NCBI GenBank assembly: GCA_003166865.1
Contig: PMUP01000023.1
Span: 44,718 to 108,717 of the forward strand
Reading direction: 5' to 3'
DNA: 64,000 bases
DNA from: Bryobacterales bacterium
Lineage (GTDB): Bacteria > Acidobacteriota > Terriglobia > Bryobacterales > Bryobacteraceae
Shown: piece by piece, positions 34,618 through 46,327 of the stretch
How the letters are laid out: each line of letters begins with the position of its first letter
Numbering within the stretch: position 1 is the stretch's first letter
Notes under the pieces: generated by a model
Seen by the model: the letters and a program-made list of their open reading frames with translations, nothing else
Database searches by the model: none
Told to the model about the DNA's origin: nothing
Program-made: the position numbers and the translations under genes

Positions 34618-36486
34618 TTAGACTGACACAGCCGGAGGCTGGGACGCTCGGGAGCGCGCGGCGAACACCACCGTGAAACAGGAGCCCTGGCCCGGTTGAC
34701 TGATCACTTCCATCTTCCCGCCGTGATGGTGAACGATCTGTTCCACAATCGACAGGCCGATGCCGGTGCCCGCAACGCCCGAGGCTTCGGCGCGCTTGGT
34801 CCTATAGAATTTCTGGAAGATCTGGCGCAGCTCCTTCGCGTCCATTCCGATGCCCTGGTCTTCGACCGAAAGGCGCAGTTGAGCGGCGTCTTTCCCCACA
34901 GCGACCAAGCGGCACGCGACCGTGATCTGGGTGTCGGCGGGCGAGTATTTCACGGCGTTGTTGAGCAGGTTGTAGACGGCGTATTCCATCAGCTCGCGAT
35001 CGCCTTCCAGGTTTCCGTCCAGCTCCCGGGTCAGGATACGGATGTTCTTGCGCTCCGCGAGCGGGAGCACACGACCGAGACAAGTTCCGACAATCTCCCG
35101 CACTTCGAACGGTTCCCTCTTCAGCTCCATCTCGCCGTCGGAGAGCCGCTCGACGTCCAGAAACGTTTGGATCATGCGCGCCAGCCGCTTCGACTCTACG
35201 TTAATCATCTCGGCGATTTGCTTGCGCTTCTCTTCGCTCAGGTTGTAGCGGCCCATCAGCTCGCTCGATCCCTGGATGGCGGTGAGCGGCGTGCGCATTT
35301 CATGCGTGACGAAGTGGATGGCCTGCTGGTAGCGATGGCGTTCGGTTTCCGACGCCCTCAACGCTCGGCGTACTACAAAGTGTTGATAGCTGGCGGCGGC
35401 GATTGCCGTGAGCCAGGCCGAGGCCAGTGGCGCGAAGAACGGGAACACTAGCCCCGCGCGGAACAGCAGAAACGGCGTTGCGTGCGCGGCGAGCAGCATA
35501 ACGCCAGCGGTCGTGTAGGCCAGCCAGCCGGAAAGAAACGCGAAGATGAGGCCGGCGAGAATGCCAACGACGATACAAAAGCCCAGGACAGCGAGATTCG
35601 AAGCGTTCGTCAGGAATTGGCCGCGCTCCAAGGTTTCAAAGAGCTGCGCGTGAACCTCGACTCCCGGGATCCGGCCCTGGCCGTTGGGTGTCGCGACGCG
35701 GTCATAAGTGGCCGAAATGGAAGTCACTCCGACGAAGACGGCTTGTCCACGAAAACGCTCGGCGAGTTCGGGCTTGTCCACCAGCTCCAGCAGCGAGATT
35801 CGCGGGACCGGCTCGCGCGAGAAGAGCACGCGCAGTGCCCGGTCGCTGTCCGGGGTCCGCGGGGCGGGAATCACTTCACTTCCGATCTGGAGGTCATCCG
35901 GCGATTCGAGGATTCGCTGGCCCCGCGCCAGCCGGAAAGTCTCCAACGCCAAGGCCCAGTGACGCTCCTGTTCAGTCCGTTCCTCGAGCGGAATCTGCCG
36001 AGTGACGCCATCGCGCGATAGTTCGTCGGCCCGATCATGCCCGAGCGCGGTGGCGGCGCGTCGAAATTCATCCAGCGGATTCTCCCAGCGGCCACCTTGG
36101 AGATGTGCCACCAGCACCAGGTTCTTGGTCGCCTGCATGGCGTGGAGCAGGCGGGCATCTTCGGCCGCATCTTCTTTGTCGGCGAGCACCATATCGATGG
36201 CGACAACCTTCGGCTGGACCGGCGCCAGCAATTCGAGCGCTTTGGCGAGCATCGCGCGGTAGGCGGCCACACCTCCCATCGCGCTGAAGGTGGCATCGTC
36301 GATCGCGAGGATCAGGCAATGCGGGCTGGTGGCGGCGGGCGGATGCAGACGGAACATCCAATCGTAGGCGTAATCGTCAATCGCCGCGGCGACCGCGGTC
36401 CATCCCGCGAGAATCGCCAGTGCCAGGGTCGCGCCCAGGATCGCGACGTAGCCCAGCGTGAATCTATTTGGAGACGGCTTCTTCAA
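34618..36486 (-). CDS. CHASE2-domain sensor histidine kinase
   Basis: 622 residues. One N-terminal membrane helix, an extracytoplasmic CHASE2 domain (about 40-300, with YDWMFRLHPPAATSP and LILAIDDATFSAMGG), three membrane helices (about 295-365), HisKA with FVTHEMRTPLTAIQGSSEL (phospho-His) and an HATPase domain with LLNNAVKYSPAD, DQGIGMD and GTGIGLSIVEQ. It senses an unknown external signal and feeds the sigma-54 regulator just downstream. Its ATG overlaps the aminopeptidase stop by 23 bases, so all three genes form one operon. Confidence 0.93.
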   Translation of the reverse strand: MKKPSPNRFTLGYVAILGATLALAILAGWTAVAAAIDDYAYDWMFRLHPPAATSPHCLILAIDDATFSAMGGVAAYRAMLAKALELLAPVQPKVVAIDMVLADKEDAAEDARLLHAMQATKNLVLVAHLQGGRWENPLDEFRRAATALGHDRADELSRDGVTRQIPLEERTEQERHWALALETFRLARGQRILESPDDLQIGSEVIPAPRTPDSDRALRVLFSREPVPRISLLELVDKPELAERFRGQAVFVGVTSISATYDRVATPNGQGRIPGVEVHAQLFETLERGQFLTNASNLAVLGFCIVVGILAGLIFAFLSGWLAYTTAGVMLLAAHATPFLLFRAGLVFPFFAPLASAWLTAIAAASYQHFVVRRALRASETERHRYQQAIHFVTHEMRTPLTAIQGSSELMGRYNLSEEKRKQIAEMINVESKRLARMIQTFLDVERLSDGEMELKREPFEVREIVGTCLGRVLPLAERKNIRILTRELDGNLEGDRELMEYAVYNLLNNAVKYSPADTQITVACRLVAVGKDAAQLRLSVEDQGIGMDAKELRQIFQKFYRTKRAEASGVAGTGIGLSIVEQIVHHHGGKMEVISQPGQGSCFTVVFAARSRASQPPAVSV

Positions 36487-37702
36487 TCTCGTCCGGCTCC
36501 TTGGGCAGCGCCGCGCTTAGGACCTTGGCGCCGTTCGCGGTCACCAGCACCACATCCTCGATGCGAATGCCGATCTGTTCCTCGCTAATATACACGCCAG
36601 GCTCGATGGTGATCACCATGCCCGCTTCCAGCGGCCCGCTCGCGGCCGGGTCGTGTACCCGCAAACCAACCTGATGCCCGATGTCGTGGATGAAATACTT
36701 GCCCAGAGGCTCGCCATGCTGGTCCTTGCCGTGCGCGTCAATGTAATCGCGCGCGATTTTCGTGAGCGATTGCCCCGGGCCCCCCAGCCATGCGCCGGGC
36801 TGCACTGCGGCGATGGCCGCTTTTTGCGCGCCCAGAACTACCTGGTAGACCTCGCGCTGGCGCGGTGTGAACTTGCCTCCCACCGGAAGCGTGCGCGTGA
36901 TGTCGCTGGCGTATTCGTCGCACTGAGCGGCCGCGTCGATCACCACCAGCTCGCCGCGATCCATGCGGCGCTGGTTCGACATGTAATGCAGGATAGGACC
37001 ATTTGGTCCCGACCCGACAATCGGTGAATAGGCCGGGCCTTCGCAGCCCCCATCGAGAAAAGCATCCAGGAGCGTGGCGGCGATCTGATATTCGAATCGG
37101 CCGGCGGATAGGCGCTTCCAGGCCGCGCGATGCGCCTGGATGCTGACGTCTGTGGCGTGTTCAATCGCGGCAATCTCGGACGGCGATTTCTTGAGGCGCA
37201 GTTGGGCGATCAGCGGCGTGGCGTCGGCTACGTCGCGAAACGGATAGCGCCCTCGCAACTGGCCGGTGTAGGTTTCCGTCCAAGGCGCATAAATGCGAGA
37301 GTGCTCGGCCAGGGCGGCGTCGAGCGCCGATTCGAGCTTCTCGATCGGCAGAACTTTGTCGAAACCAGTGACTGCATGCGCGTCAGCATCCTCGGCCGAC
37401 ACTCGCTTGCCGTGGTAGCGCTCCGCGCGCTGGTCGTGACGCGGCAGAAACAGGATTTCATCCGTGGGAGTCAGCAGCAGCGCCGCGCCAGGTTCGGTCC
37501 AGCCGGTCAGGTAGTAGAAATTCCGCTCTTGAGCGAAGCGGAAGAGCGGGTCATAGCCTTCAGCTTCTCCCTTAAGCAGGAACACGCCGTCATCGAGCAA
37601 CTTCCGCAGTGCGGTGCGGCGCGCCCGAAACTCGTCCGGTGGGGCTTTAGCCGCCGGGACCGCCGCCGCGGCCAGCAGGAACAGGATGGACAGCCGGATC
37701 AA
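36464..37702 (-). CDS. Exported Xaa-Pro aminopeptidase (aminopeptidase P)
   Basis: About 412 residues from a TTG at 37702, which gives a clean signal peptide (LIRLSILFLLAAAAVPAA). The frame is open to a TTG at 37798, but that longer N-terminus overlaps the small gene at 37795. The metal-ligand set is complete: Asp in VIDAAAQCDEY, Asp in SDITRTLP, His in HDIGHQVGLRVHDP, Glu in TIEPGVY and Glu in IRIEDVVL. It removes N-terminal residues ahead of proline, here probably in the periplasm. First gene of the operon with the kinase and regulator. Confidence 0.9.
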   Translation of the reverse strand: MIRLSILFLLAAAAVPAAKAPPDEFRARRTALRKLLDDGVFLLKGEAEGYDPLFRFAQERNFYYLTGWTEPGAALLLTPTDEILFLPRHDQRAERYHGKRVSAEDADAHAVTGFDKVLPIEKLESALDAALAEHSRIYAPWTETYTGQLRGRYPFRDVADATPLIAQLRLKKSPSEIAAIEHATDVSIQAHRAAWKRLSAGRFEYQIAATLLDAFLDGGCEGPAYSPIVGSGPNGPILHYMSNQRRMDRGELVVIDAAAQCDEYASDITRTLPVGGKFTPRQREVYQVVLGAQKAAIAAVQPGAWLGGPGQSLTKIARDYIDAHGKDQHGEPLGKYFIHDIGHQVGLRVHDPAASGPLEAGMVITIEPGVYISEEQIGIRIEDVVLVTANGAKVLSAALPKEPDEIEEAVSK

Positions 37703-37794
37703 ATGCCAATCTATCAAAAGCGCAAAGGGTGCGGCGCGCACCACCAAACGGGCCAGGAACTGCTTCGCGCCGCAATCCGTTTTGCGCGAGTTCC

Positions 37795-37875
37795 TCAAAA
37801 GTGATGAGTGAACAGCGCAATGATAAGAATGATCGGAATCGGTACGCCTATGAAATAAAGCAAAATCGATCGCAT
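37795..37875 (-). CDS. 26-residue membrane peptide
   Basis: MRSILLYFIGVPIPIILIIA then LFTHHF, one hydrophobic helix. AAGGAGG sits eight bases ahead of the ATG at 37875, and the sequence resembles tiny membrane proteins I recall from many soil bacteria. It starts 22 bases after the 271-residue membrane protein gene on the same strand. Function unknown. Confidence 0.7.
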   Translation of the reverse strand: MRSILLYFIGVPIPIILIIALFTHHF

Positions 37876-37897
37876 GGTAAGCCTCCTTCAGGGCAGC

Positions 37898-38713
37898 CTA
37901 GACGGCCTTTACGTGATCGCGCTGTCTTCCGCCGATGGTCGCCGCATAGCTCGCGCTAAACGCCCCCATCATAAGTGCGAGGAACAACCATAGCAGTAAA
38001 TGCGCCGTCACTTTGCGCGCCGTATCCTCGGTTTGGCGGGCATCCGCGACAACGTCCGAGACCCGTTTTTCTGCTTCGGGCAAACTGATTCCGGTCTTGG
38101 CGGCGGTAAGCCGGGCTAAGTAATTTTGATCCTCCGCTGGTATCTGATTCTGCCGCAGGGCATTGGCAAGAATGCGTCCGGCCTCCGCCTGGAGCGCAAC
38201 ATCCTTACTTTCGGGCCCAATGCGATCTGAACGAAATAAAGTATCGACAAAATACGCGTTGGGATCCGTTGCGCCGGCCGCCGTCACGCCCACCATGGAG
38301 GCGGCCGCGGACGCCAGAAAAGTCACGCTGATCACTAGCGCCACGGCCCATGCCAGAAATCCATTGGCGGTGTCGCGAAAGTATACTTCGTCCGTGTGTA
38401 TCAGCGCCCACTTGGTGCGCAGCCGGCCAGTGAGATAGCCACCCAACGCGGAAGCCACGATTTCGATGAGGATCAACCAGACGATGGCCGCGGCGCCTAC
38501 CGACGACGCTGATGCGCCAACGTTGGACCAGGGCGAAACAGCGGACAGTCCAAATCCGGCGCCTAAAGCGAGAAGAATCAAATAGAACGCGGCAGCCACG
38601 AAGGCCCCGCCAATCACCGCGCCCCAGGAGACGCCCGACGAGTGCGCCTCTTTATTAGGGTAGCCTACATCGTTAGGGTAGCTGGTATCCGTAGAAATTA
38701 CGTGACTTTCCAT
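37898..38713 (-). CDS. Conserved membrane protein (PhnA-like in some annotations)
   Basis: 271 residues. N-terminal soluble part with a short repeat (YPNDVGYPN), then membrane helices at about 30-55 (WGAVIGGAFVAAAFYLILLA), 70-97 and 120-145, a charged middle (QAEAGRILANALRQNQIPAE) and a final helix near 245. Proteins of this layout are widespread in Rhizobiales and acidobacteria and are unassigned. Divergent from the PPK2 gene with 77 bases between. Confidence 0.7.
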   Translation of the reverse strand: MESHVISTDTSYPNDVGYPNKEAHSSGVSWGAVIGGAFVAAAFYLILLALGAGFGLSAVSPWSNVGASASSVGAAAIVWLILIEIVASALGGYLTGRLRTKWALIHTDEVYFRDTANGFLAWAVALVISVTFLASAAASMVGVTAAGATDPNAYFVDTLFRSDRIGPESKDVALQAEAGRILANALRQNQIPAEDQNYLARLTAAKTGISLPEAEKRVSDVVADARQTEDTARKVTAHLLLWLFLALMMGAFSASYAATIGGRQRDHVKAV

Positions 38714-38790
38714 CTATTCATACCTCTTCTGGACTTGAGAGCACATTAGGAACCATTCCGGATGCCGCAGCACCGGAGGATACTAAAGCC

Positions 38791-39591
38791 ATGGACCTCG
38801 CGAAACACTGCATCGTCCGCCCGGGCGGCAACGTGCACCTGAAGAAGCTCGATCCCGACGAGACGTTCGGAACGAAACGCAACGATAAGGCGCACGAGAA
38901 GACCCTTGTCCGGCTGCGTGAGCTGCAACATATGCTGTACGCCGACAAGCGCCATTCGCTACTGATCGTCTTGCAGGGGCTGGACGCGTCAGGTAAAGAC
39001 GGCACCATCCGGCACGTCATGTCCGGGGTGAATCCGCAGGGCTGCGACGTCACTTCGTTCAAAGCTCCTACCGCCGAGGAGTTGGCCCGCGACTTCTTGT
39101 GGCGTATCCACAAAGCTGTTCCGGCCAAGGGCAACATCGGCATCTTCAACCGCTCGCAGTACGAGGATGTCCTGATTGTGCGAGTCCACGAACTGGTCGC
39201 GAAATCTGTATGGCGGCATCGCTACCGGCAGATCAACGATTTCGAACGCATGCTGACCGGCAACGGTGTCACTATCCTGAAATTCTTTCTGCACATCAGC
39301 AAGGAAGAACAAAAGAAGCGCTTCCAGGCGCGCATTCAGGATCCGTCGCGAAATTGGAAGCTCTCGCTGCCCGATTTCGAAGAGCGGCGGCGTTGGGATG
39401 AGTACACCGCCGCGTACCAGGATGCTCTGCGCAAGTGCAGCACTGAAGAGGCGCCCTGGTACGTGATTCCAGCCAACAACAAATGGTTCCGGAACTATCT
39501 GGTGGCGGAATTGGTGGTTCAGGCGCTGGACGACATGCGGTTAAAGTATCCTCCGCCTTCGGTCGATCTGTCAAAAGTAGTACTTAAGTGA
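38791..39591 (+). CDS. ppk2: Polyphosphate kinase 2
   Basis: 266 residues. Walker A IVLQGLDASGKDGT, the PPK2 lid region FLWRIHKAVPAKGNIGIFN and Walker B NRSQYEDVLIVRVH are all present, followed by FLHISKEEQKKRFQARI and KWFRNYLVAELV. It moves phosphate between polyphosphate and nucleoside mono- or diphosphates, tying energy to stress. Its class (ADP- or AMP-using) cannot be settled by eye. The next gene overlaps by four bases. Confidence 0.95.
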   Translation: MDLAKHCIVRPGGNVHLKKLDPDETFGTKRNDKAHEKTLVRLRELQHMLYADKRHSLLIVLQGLDASGKDGTIRHVMSGVNPQGCDVTSFKAPTAEELARDFLWRIHKAVPAKGNIGIFNRSQYEDVLIVRVHELVAKSVWRHRYRQINDFERMLTGNGVTILKFFLHISKEEQKKRFQARIQDPSRNWKLSLPDFEERRRWDEYTAAYQDALRKCSTEEAPWYVIPANNKWFRNYLVAELVVQALDDMRLKYPPPSVDLSKVVLK

Positions 39592-40367
39592 TCGAAGACG
39601 CCACAACATTTCGCTCCAAGGAAAAGGTTCTGGGTGACCTGTCCAAGGCGCTGCAATTCTCGATCGAGTCGTTAGAGGCAAATCGCAAAGGACAACTCTC
39701 CAAGGAGCAGGCCAAGAAGCTCGCTGGCCGCTGCTTTCAGCCCGTAATCTTGACGTGGCTTTTTGCCGTGACGCCCTTCCTGGCGTGGACCCACATCACA
39801 TCCACCCGGCAGCAGATTTCTTTCCTGGCCGCGTTGCCTGTGCTGATCGGCCAGCTCACTCACGTGAAGGATCTGTTCGAGACTCAAGGAAAAATGGGCG
39901 GCGTGATGATGCTCGGGTCCATCCTGATTTCTCTGGCCATCGCGGTAATCCTGGCTTTTCGTATTTCATTGGCGCTCTGCGCGGATGTCTTGGACCGCAA
40001 GGTGACCATGCAGGAGGGCCGGGTGATCGCCCGCGAGGAACAGATCAATCGGCCCAACGGCCGTGATCCTATCGAGAAGTACTTTTTCTGTTTGCGGTAC
40101 CTCACGATGCCGGTCAATCTGGCGGCTTATCGGGCCATCGAAGCCGGATCCATTTACCTGGTTTACCTGTTGCCTCGCAGTGAACTGCTGGTCTCCATCG
40201 AACCGAAACTCGAGGACACACCGGAGGAGCTGGCAGCGCAGGCGGCGGCGTCGAACTTTTCGAGAGGCGCGAGTTCGTCAACTCGAGTTGATAACGACAC
40301 GAACTTGAATCCGAGCGCGGATCCCAGCGAGGATCAGGTGCCCGTTCAACCCACCAGTTTGCCGTAG
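39588..40367 (+). CDS. Membrane protein coupled to PPK2
   Basis: 259 residues from a GTG that overlaps the PPK2 stop. Helical N-terminus, two membrane helices around 50-75 (PVILTWLFAVTPFLAW) and 105-135 (MLGSILISLAIAVILAFRIS), a soluble middle and a low-complexity acidic tail (SSSTRVDNDTNLNPSADPSE). No family recognised. Tight coupling suggests it places or regulates the kinase; that is inference. Confidence 0.68.
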   Translation: MIEDATTFRSKEKVLGDLSKALQFSIESLEANRKGQLSKEQAKKLAGRCFQPVILTWLFAVTPFLAWTHITSTRQQISFLAALPVLIGQLTHVKDLFETQGKMGGVMMLGSILISLAIAVILAFRISLALCADVLDRKVTMQEGRVIAREEQINRPNGRDPIEKYFFCLRYLTMPVNLAAYRAIEAGSIYLVYLLPRSELLVSIEPKLEDTPEELAAQAAASNFSRGASSSTRVDNDTNLNPSADPSEDQVPVQPTSLP

Positions 40368-40537
40368 TCGCGCAAAGCTCGCGCGGCTAATTCATCCAGC
40401 TTCCCATTGTGAACGTCCGCTTCGAACTGTCGGCCCCAGGCCTCGGCTTCGAACTGGACGAACCACTCGCGAAACGCTCGTAATTCCTCAGAACTGAGCT
40501 GCTTCACTTGCCCTTCGAAGTTTTCCACCCTGCTCAT
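40346..40537 (-). CDS. Orphan antitoxin-like protein
   Basis: 63 residues of a common antitoxin type: MSRVENFEGQVKQLSSEELR, then EWFVQFEAEAWGRQFEADV and DELAARALRDYG. In other genomes this is followed by a RelE/ParE toxin on the same strand. Here the next bases on that strand lie inside the opposite-strand PPK2-partner gene, so no toxin is present; the C-terminus also looks cut short. It overlaps the neighbour by 22 bases. Confidence 0.7.
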   Translation of the reverse strand: MSRVENFEGQVKQLSSEELRAFREWFVQFEAEAWGRQFEADVHNGKLDELAARALRDYGKLVG

Positions 40538-40843
40538 AATGCTGCATTTCGACGAGTCACAAGATTCCTCGCCTGCCCATCCCCTTGCCCCTCACCGCCT
40601 TCCACTGGCGCACGCTCTCCACCGCCAGCCTCATCCTATACAATCTCAATCAGCCGACCATGCCTTCACAGCCGCAGCTTCATCACCAGCGCGAGCGCCT
40701 CTCGGAAATCGTGCAAATGCAATCGGCTCAGTCCCGTAAACCGAAATTACCAAACGGAGCGAATCCCATTTCTGAACACCCCCCAACCAGCCACCAACAA
40801 CCAGCCAGCCGCCCGCCTGCTAAAATAGGAACTCCCCGCGACA
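40538..40843. other. Intergenic stretch before uvrA
   Basis: 306 bases with a CCAACCAGCC-type low-complexity run near 40780 (AACC repeats like those between dnaK and dnaJ). A 158-residue ORF from 40585 runs through it into uvrA in another frame but lacks protein-like composition. I see no SOS box. Confidence 0.5.
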
Positions 40844-43602
40844 ATGCTCAAACGCATCACCGTGCACGGCGCCCGCCAGCACAATCTCAAAAACATCGAC
40901 GTCGAAATCCCCCGCAACACTTTTACCGTCATCACCGGCCTCAGCGGCTCCGGCAAATCCTCCCTCGCCTTCGACACTATCTACGCGGAAGGCCAGCGCC
41001 GCTACGTGGAAACGCTCTCGCCCTACGCGCGCCAGTTTCTCGATCAGATGGAGCGGCCTGAAGTTGACTCCATCGACGGGCTCAGCCCCGCCATTTCCAT
41101 CGAGCAAAAAACCACCAACCGCAGCCCGCGCTCCACGGTCGGCACCATCACCGAAATTTACGACTACTTGCGCGTGCTCTACTCCTCCATCGGCGTTCCG
41201 CATTGCCCTACTTGCGGCATCGAAATCTCGCGCCAGAGCACCGAACAAATTCTCCAGCAAATCCTCGCGCTGAGGGAAGGCGAGCGCATCATGATCCTCG
41301 CCCCCATCGTTCGCGGCCGCAAGGGCGAATATAAGAAGGATCTTGAAAAACTCTCGCGGCAGGGTTTTGTGCGCGCCCGTGTCGATGGCGTCCTGCGTTC
41401 TCTCGATGAAGAAATCCCGCTCGACAAGCGCAAAAATCACACCATCGAAATAGTGGTGGATCGTCTTCCGCTCAAGCCCGGCTCCGAGAAACGCATCGAA
41501 GCCTCCATCGAAACCGCCGCCAAGCTGGCCAACGGGCTCGTCACTGTCGCGGTCGTCAACGGCGAAGAGAAGCTCTATTCGCAAAAGCTCGCTTGCCCCA
41601 ATTGCGGCGCCAGCATCCCGCAGCTCGAGCCGCGCTCGTTCTCCTTCAACAGCCCTTTCGGCGCGTGCGAAACTTGCCACGGACTCGGCAGCACCTGGAG
41701 CTTCGATCCCGCGAAAGTAATAGTCGATTCTTCCAAACCGTTATTGGATGGCGGCCTTGGGCCCGGCGCCAGTTCCTCCTACATGCAGCAGCAGCTCAAC
41801 GATGGCGCCGCGCGCCTGCGTATCAAAATCAACAAGCCTTTCGAGGAGCTGCCCAAGAAGTCTCAAGCGCTGCTGCTCGAAGGGGGCAACGGATTCGACG
41901 GCATCATTAAGGTCCTCACCGACACGTACGAGGAAGCCGGTGCCGGTTATCGCGAGTGGCTGATGGACTACATGTCGCCGGCGCTTTGTCCCGATTGCCG
42001 CGGCCGCCGCCTCCGCCCCAGCAGCCTCGCGGTGCGCGTGAAGGGCGCCGGCCTCGGCGAGCTGACCGAAATGTCTATCGATCGCGCGCTCGCCGCCGTC
42101 AAGCTGTGGAAGCTCAATGAACGCGAGCAGCAGATTGCCGCGCGTGTCGTCGAAGAGATCCGCAATCGCCTCGAGTTCCTCACAGCGGTCGGTCTCAACT
42201 ACTTGAGTCTCGCGCGATCCGCGGCCACGCTTTCGGGCGGCGAAGCCCAGCGCATCCGCCTCGCCACCCAAATCGGCTCGAAACTTCGCGGCGTGCTTTA
42301 TGTCCTCGACGAGCCTTCCATCGGACTCCACCCACGCGATAACGACCGCCTGCTCAATACCCTCACGCGTCTCCGCGACCTTGGCAACACGGTGCTGGTG
42401 GTCGAGCACGACGCCGAAACCATCGAACGCGCCGACTATGTCATCGATCTCGGCCCCGGCGCTGGACGCCTCGGCGGCGCTTTGGTGGCGGCCGGAACTC
42501 CTCGCGAGATCCAAAGAAATCCTGCTTCGCTGACCGGCCAATATCTCTCTGGCGCGGTCCGCATCGAACCGCCCTCGGGACGCCGTCACGGGAACGGCAA
42601 GAAACTCACCGTGCACGGAGCGCGCGAACACAATCTCAAGGATGTCACTGTCGAATTTCCGCTGGGCTGCTTCATCGCCATCACGGGCGTTTCCGGCAGT
42701 GGCAAATCCACGCTGATTAACGATATTCTTTATCGCGCTCTCGCTAAAGAGATCTACGGCTCGCACGACTCCCCCGGCGAGCATACTTCCATCGAAGGCC
42801 TGGAACACATCGATAAGGTTGTGGAGATCGATCAATCGCCCATCGGCCGCACTCCTCGCTCCAACCCGGCGACATACACCGGCGTGTTCACTCCTATCCG
42901 CGAGCTGTATGCCATGCTTCCCGAATCGCGCGAGCGCGGTTACAAAGCCGGCCGCTTCAGCTTCAACGTCAAGGGCGGACGCTGCGAAGCCTGCCAGGGC
43001 GACGGACTCAAGCGCATCGAAATGAATTTCTTGCCCGACGTCTACGTCACTTGCGACGTCTGCCGCGGCCGCCGCTACAACAGTGAAACGCTACAAGTGA
43101 AGTACAAGGGTCTTTCCATCGCGGATCTGCTCGAATCCACCGTGGAAGACGCCGTCCCGATTCTCGAAAACATTCCGCAGATCAACGCCAAGCTGCGCAC
43201 GCTGCATGATGTAGGACTCGGCTACATTCATCTCGGCCAATCCTCCACCACACTCTCCGGCGGCGAAGCCCAGCGCATCAAACTCGCGCGTGAATTGAGC
43301 AAACGCCAAACCGGCCGCACCCTCTACATCCTCGACGAACCCACCACCGGCCTGCATTTCGAGGACGTCAAGCGGCTTCTTGATGTGCTCCAGCGCTTGG
43401 TCGATCTGGGCAATACTGTCATTGTGATCGAACATCAGCTCGACGTGATCAAGTCGGCCGACTGGATTATCGACATGGGCCCGGAAGGCGGTGAGCGCGG
43501 CGGCAACATCGTGGCTTCCGGAACGCCCGAGCAACTTCTGCGATTCAAGAAAAGCTACACCGCGCAAGCGCTTGAGAAGGTGCTGCGCCCGGGAAAAGTC
43601 GC

Positions 43603-43606
<4 letters not shown>
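40844..43606 (+). CDS. uvrA: Excinuclease ABC subunit A
   Basis: 920 residues, the damage-finding ATPase of nucleotide excision repair. Two ABC modules with Walker [14 protein letters not shown] and [13 protein letters not shown], signature LSGGEAQRI twice, and zinc-finger cysteines ([34 protein letters not shown]). It acts with UvrB and UvrC, not in this window. First gene of a run with four downstream genes; the next ATG overlaps its stop by four bases. Confidence 0.97.
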
Positions 43607-44543
<937 letters not shown>

Positions 44544-44547
<4 letters not shown>

Positions 44548-45275
44548 TTCCCCAGCCCGAGCCCACCCCACCGCCCACCCCCCACCCCCCACAACCGTTT
44601 TTCGATTACACCGACCTCTTCTTCTTCATCGGCCTGTGTGTGCCGTGCCTCCTCTTCGCCACCTTACTCGTGCGCACGACCGCCATCTTCATCCACACGC
44701 CGCCGCCGGCCATGCTGCTGCTCATTCAAGGCATCTGGTATTTTCTTGCATTCGGCTCCATCGCCGCGCTCTTCCGCATCCGCTACCGGCAGCCGTTCTG
44801 GCGCGCGCTCGGCTGGCGATCGCTTTCATTTCCCAGCTCGCTTGGCGCTCTTCTCGCCGGCCCGCTACTTGCTCTTGCACTCGGCATGCTCGGCGCCGCG
44901 TTGCACACACCCGAAATCGATCTCCCCTTCCAACAAATGCTCGGCTCTACCGGCACAATTATTTTGCTCGGCATCCTGGTCGTCATTCTCGGCCCGGTGG
45001 CCGAGGAGCTGGCCTTCCGCGGATTCCTGATGCCGCTGCTGGTTCGCAGCCTCGGGGCGGCGGGCGGCATTGTGGTCACCGGGTTCCTCTTCGGAAGCAT
45101 TCATGGTTATGAGTACGAATGGTCCTGGCGCCATATGCTGCTGATCTCGCTGGTTGGCTGCGCGTTCGGTTGGGCCAAGTACAAGACGCAGTCCACCGCC
45201 GCCGCGGCCTTCATGCATTGCACGTTCAATCTGACGCAATTCGCCGCGTTCCTGTGGCAAGCCCGGACCCTGTGA
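44544..45275 (+). CDS. CPBP-family intramembrane metalloprotease
   Basis: 243 residues, about seven membrane helices. The active-site set is present: GPVAEELAFRGFLMPLL (EExxxR type), FGSIHGYEYEW and HCTFNLTQF. Such enzymes cut membrane-bound peptides (CAAX-like or Abi function). A proline-rich cytosolic N-terminus precedes the first helix. Coupled by four bases to the upstream gene, 12 bases from mtnA. Confidence 0.88.
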
Positions 45276-45287
45276 TCGAGACCATTC

Positions 45288-46304
45288 ATGATTGAAACCA
45301 TACAATGGACCGACGCGGGCGTCGTCATGATCGATCAGACGCGTCTTCCGCGCGAAGAGGTCTACGTCACTTGTATCGATCACCATCAAGTCGCCGAAGC
45401 AATTCGTTCCATGGTGATCCGGGGCGCGCCGGCCATCGGCATCGCGGCCGCCATGGGAATTGCGCTGGGTATGCGGAACGCGAAGTCCAGCGCTGAGTTT
45501 GACAGCATCTGCGAAACCATTCGCAGCACTCGCCCCACCGCCGTGAATCTGTCTTGGGCCATCGAACGCATGCGCCGCGTGTTCGCAGAATCCAGCACCC
45601 TCACCTTTGCGGAGATCCGCGAACGGTTGATCGCCGAAGCCGTTCAGATTCGCCTGGAAGACATCGCCATCAACCAGTGCATCGGAAAAAACGGCGCGCC
45701 GCTGATTCCCGATGGCAAGACGGTGCTCACGCACTGCAACGCGGGAGCGCTGGCAACCGCCGGCTACGGCACCGCTTTGGGCGTGATTCGCGCGGCCGTA
45801 GCGTCCGGCAAAAACATCGATGTCTTCGCCGGCGAAACCCGGCCATTTCTTCAGGGCGCGCGGCTTACTATCTGGGAACTGCAACACGACCACATCCCCG
45901 CCACGCTTATCACGGACAACATGGCCGGCCATTTTCTGCACTCCGGCCGTATCGGCTGCGTCGTGGTGGGCGCCGACCGCATCGCTTCCAATGGCGATGT
46001 CGCGAATAAAATCGGCACTTACTCGGTCGCCGTTCTCGCCAAGGAAAACAGCGTTCCGTTCTACGTGGCGGCGCCCATCTCCACGCTCGACCTCAGCCTA
46101 GCTTCGGGCGATGAAATTCCCATCGAACAGCGCGCGGCCAGCGAGGTCACGCACGTTCACGGCGTGCCCGTCGCGCCGGAAGGAACCGAGGCCGCTAATC
46201 CCGCCTTCGACGTCACGCCGAACCGGTACGTCACGGCCATCATTACGGAACGCGGTGTGGCGCGCGCGCCGTACACTGAGTCCCTCCGGGGGCTGATAAA
46301 TTAA
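45288..46304 (+). CDS. mtnA: S-methyl-5-thioribose-1-phosphate isomerase
   Basis: 338 residues. Family blocks [35 protein letters not shown] (with the active-site Cys), TDNMAGHFL and [18 protein letters not shown] (with the catalytic Asp). It turns methylthioribose-1-phosphate into methylthioribulose-1-phosphate in the methionine salvage pathway. No other salvage gene is close; the operon mates are repair and unknown proteins. Confidence 0.95.
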   Translation: MIETIQWTDAGVVMIDQTRLPREEVYVTCIDHHQVAEAIRSMVIRGAPAIGIAAAMGIALGMRNAKSSAEFDSICETIRSTRPTAVNLSWAIERMRRVFAESSTLTFAEIRERLIAEAVQIRLEDIAINQCIGKNGAPLIPDGKTVLTHCNAGALATAGYGTALGVIRAAVASGKNIDVFAGETRPFLQGARLTIWELQHDHIPATLITDNMAGHFLHSGRIGCVVVGADRIASNGDVANKIGTYSVAVLAKENSVPFYVAAPISTLDLSLASGDEIPIEQRAASEVTHVHGVPVAPEGTEAANPAFDVTPNRYVTAIITERGVARAPYTESLRGLIN

Positions 46305-46327
46305 GTCAAAGTTGGTAAGTTGAATTT

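Noticed and set aside
40585-41061. 158-residue frame running into uvrA
   Set aside because: Gln/His/Pro/Arg-rich low-complexity text overlapping uvrA in another frame; no ribosome site.
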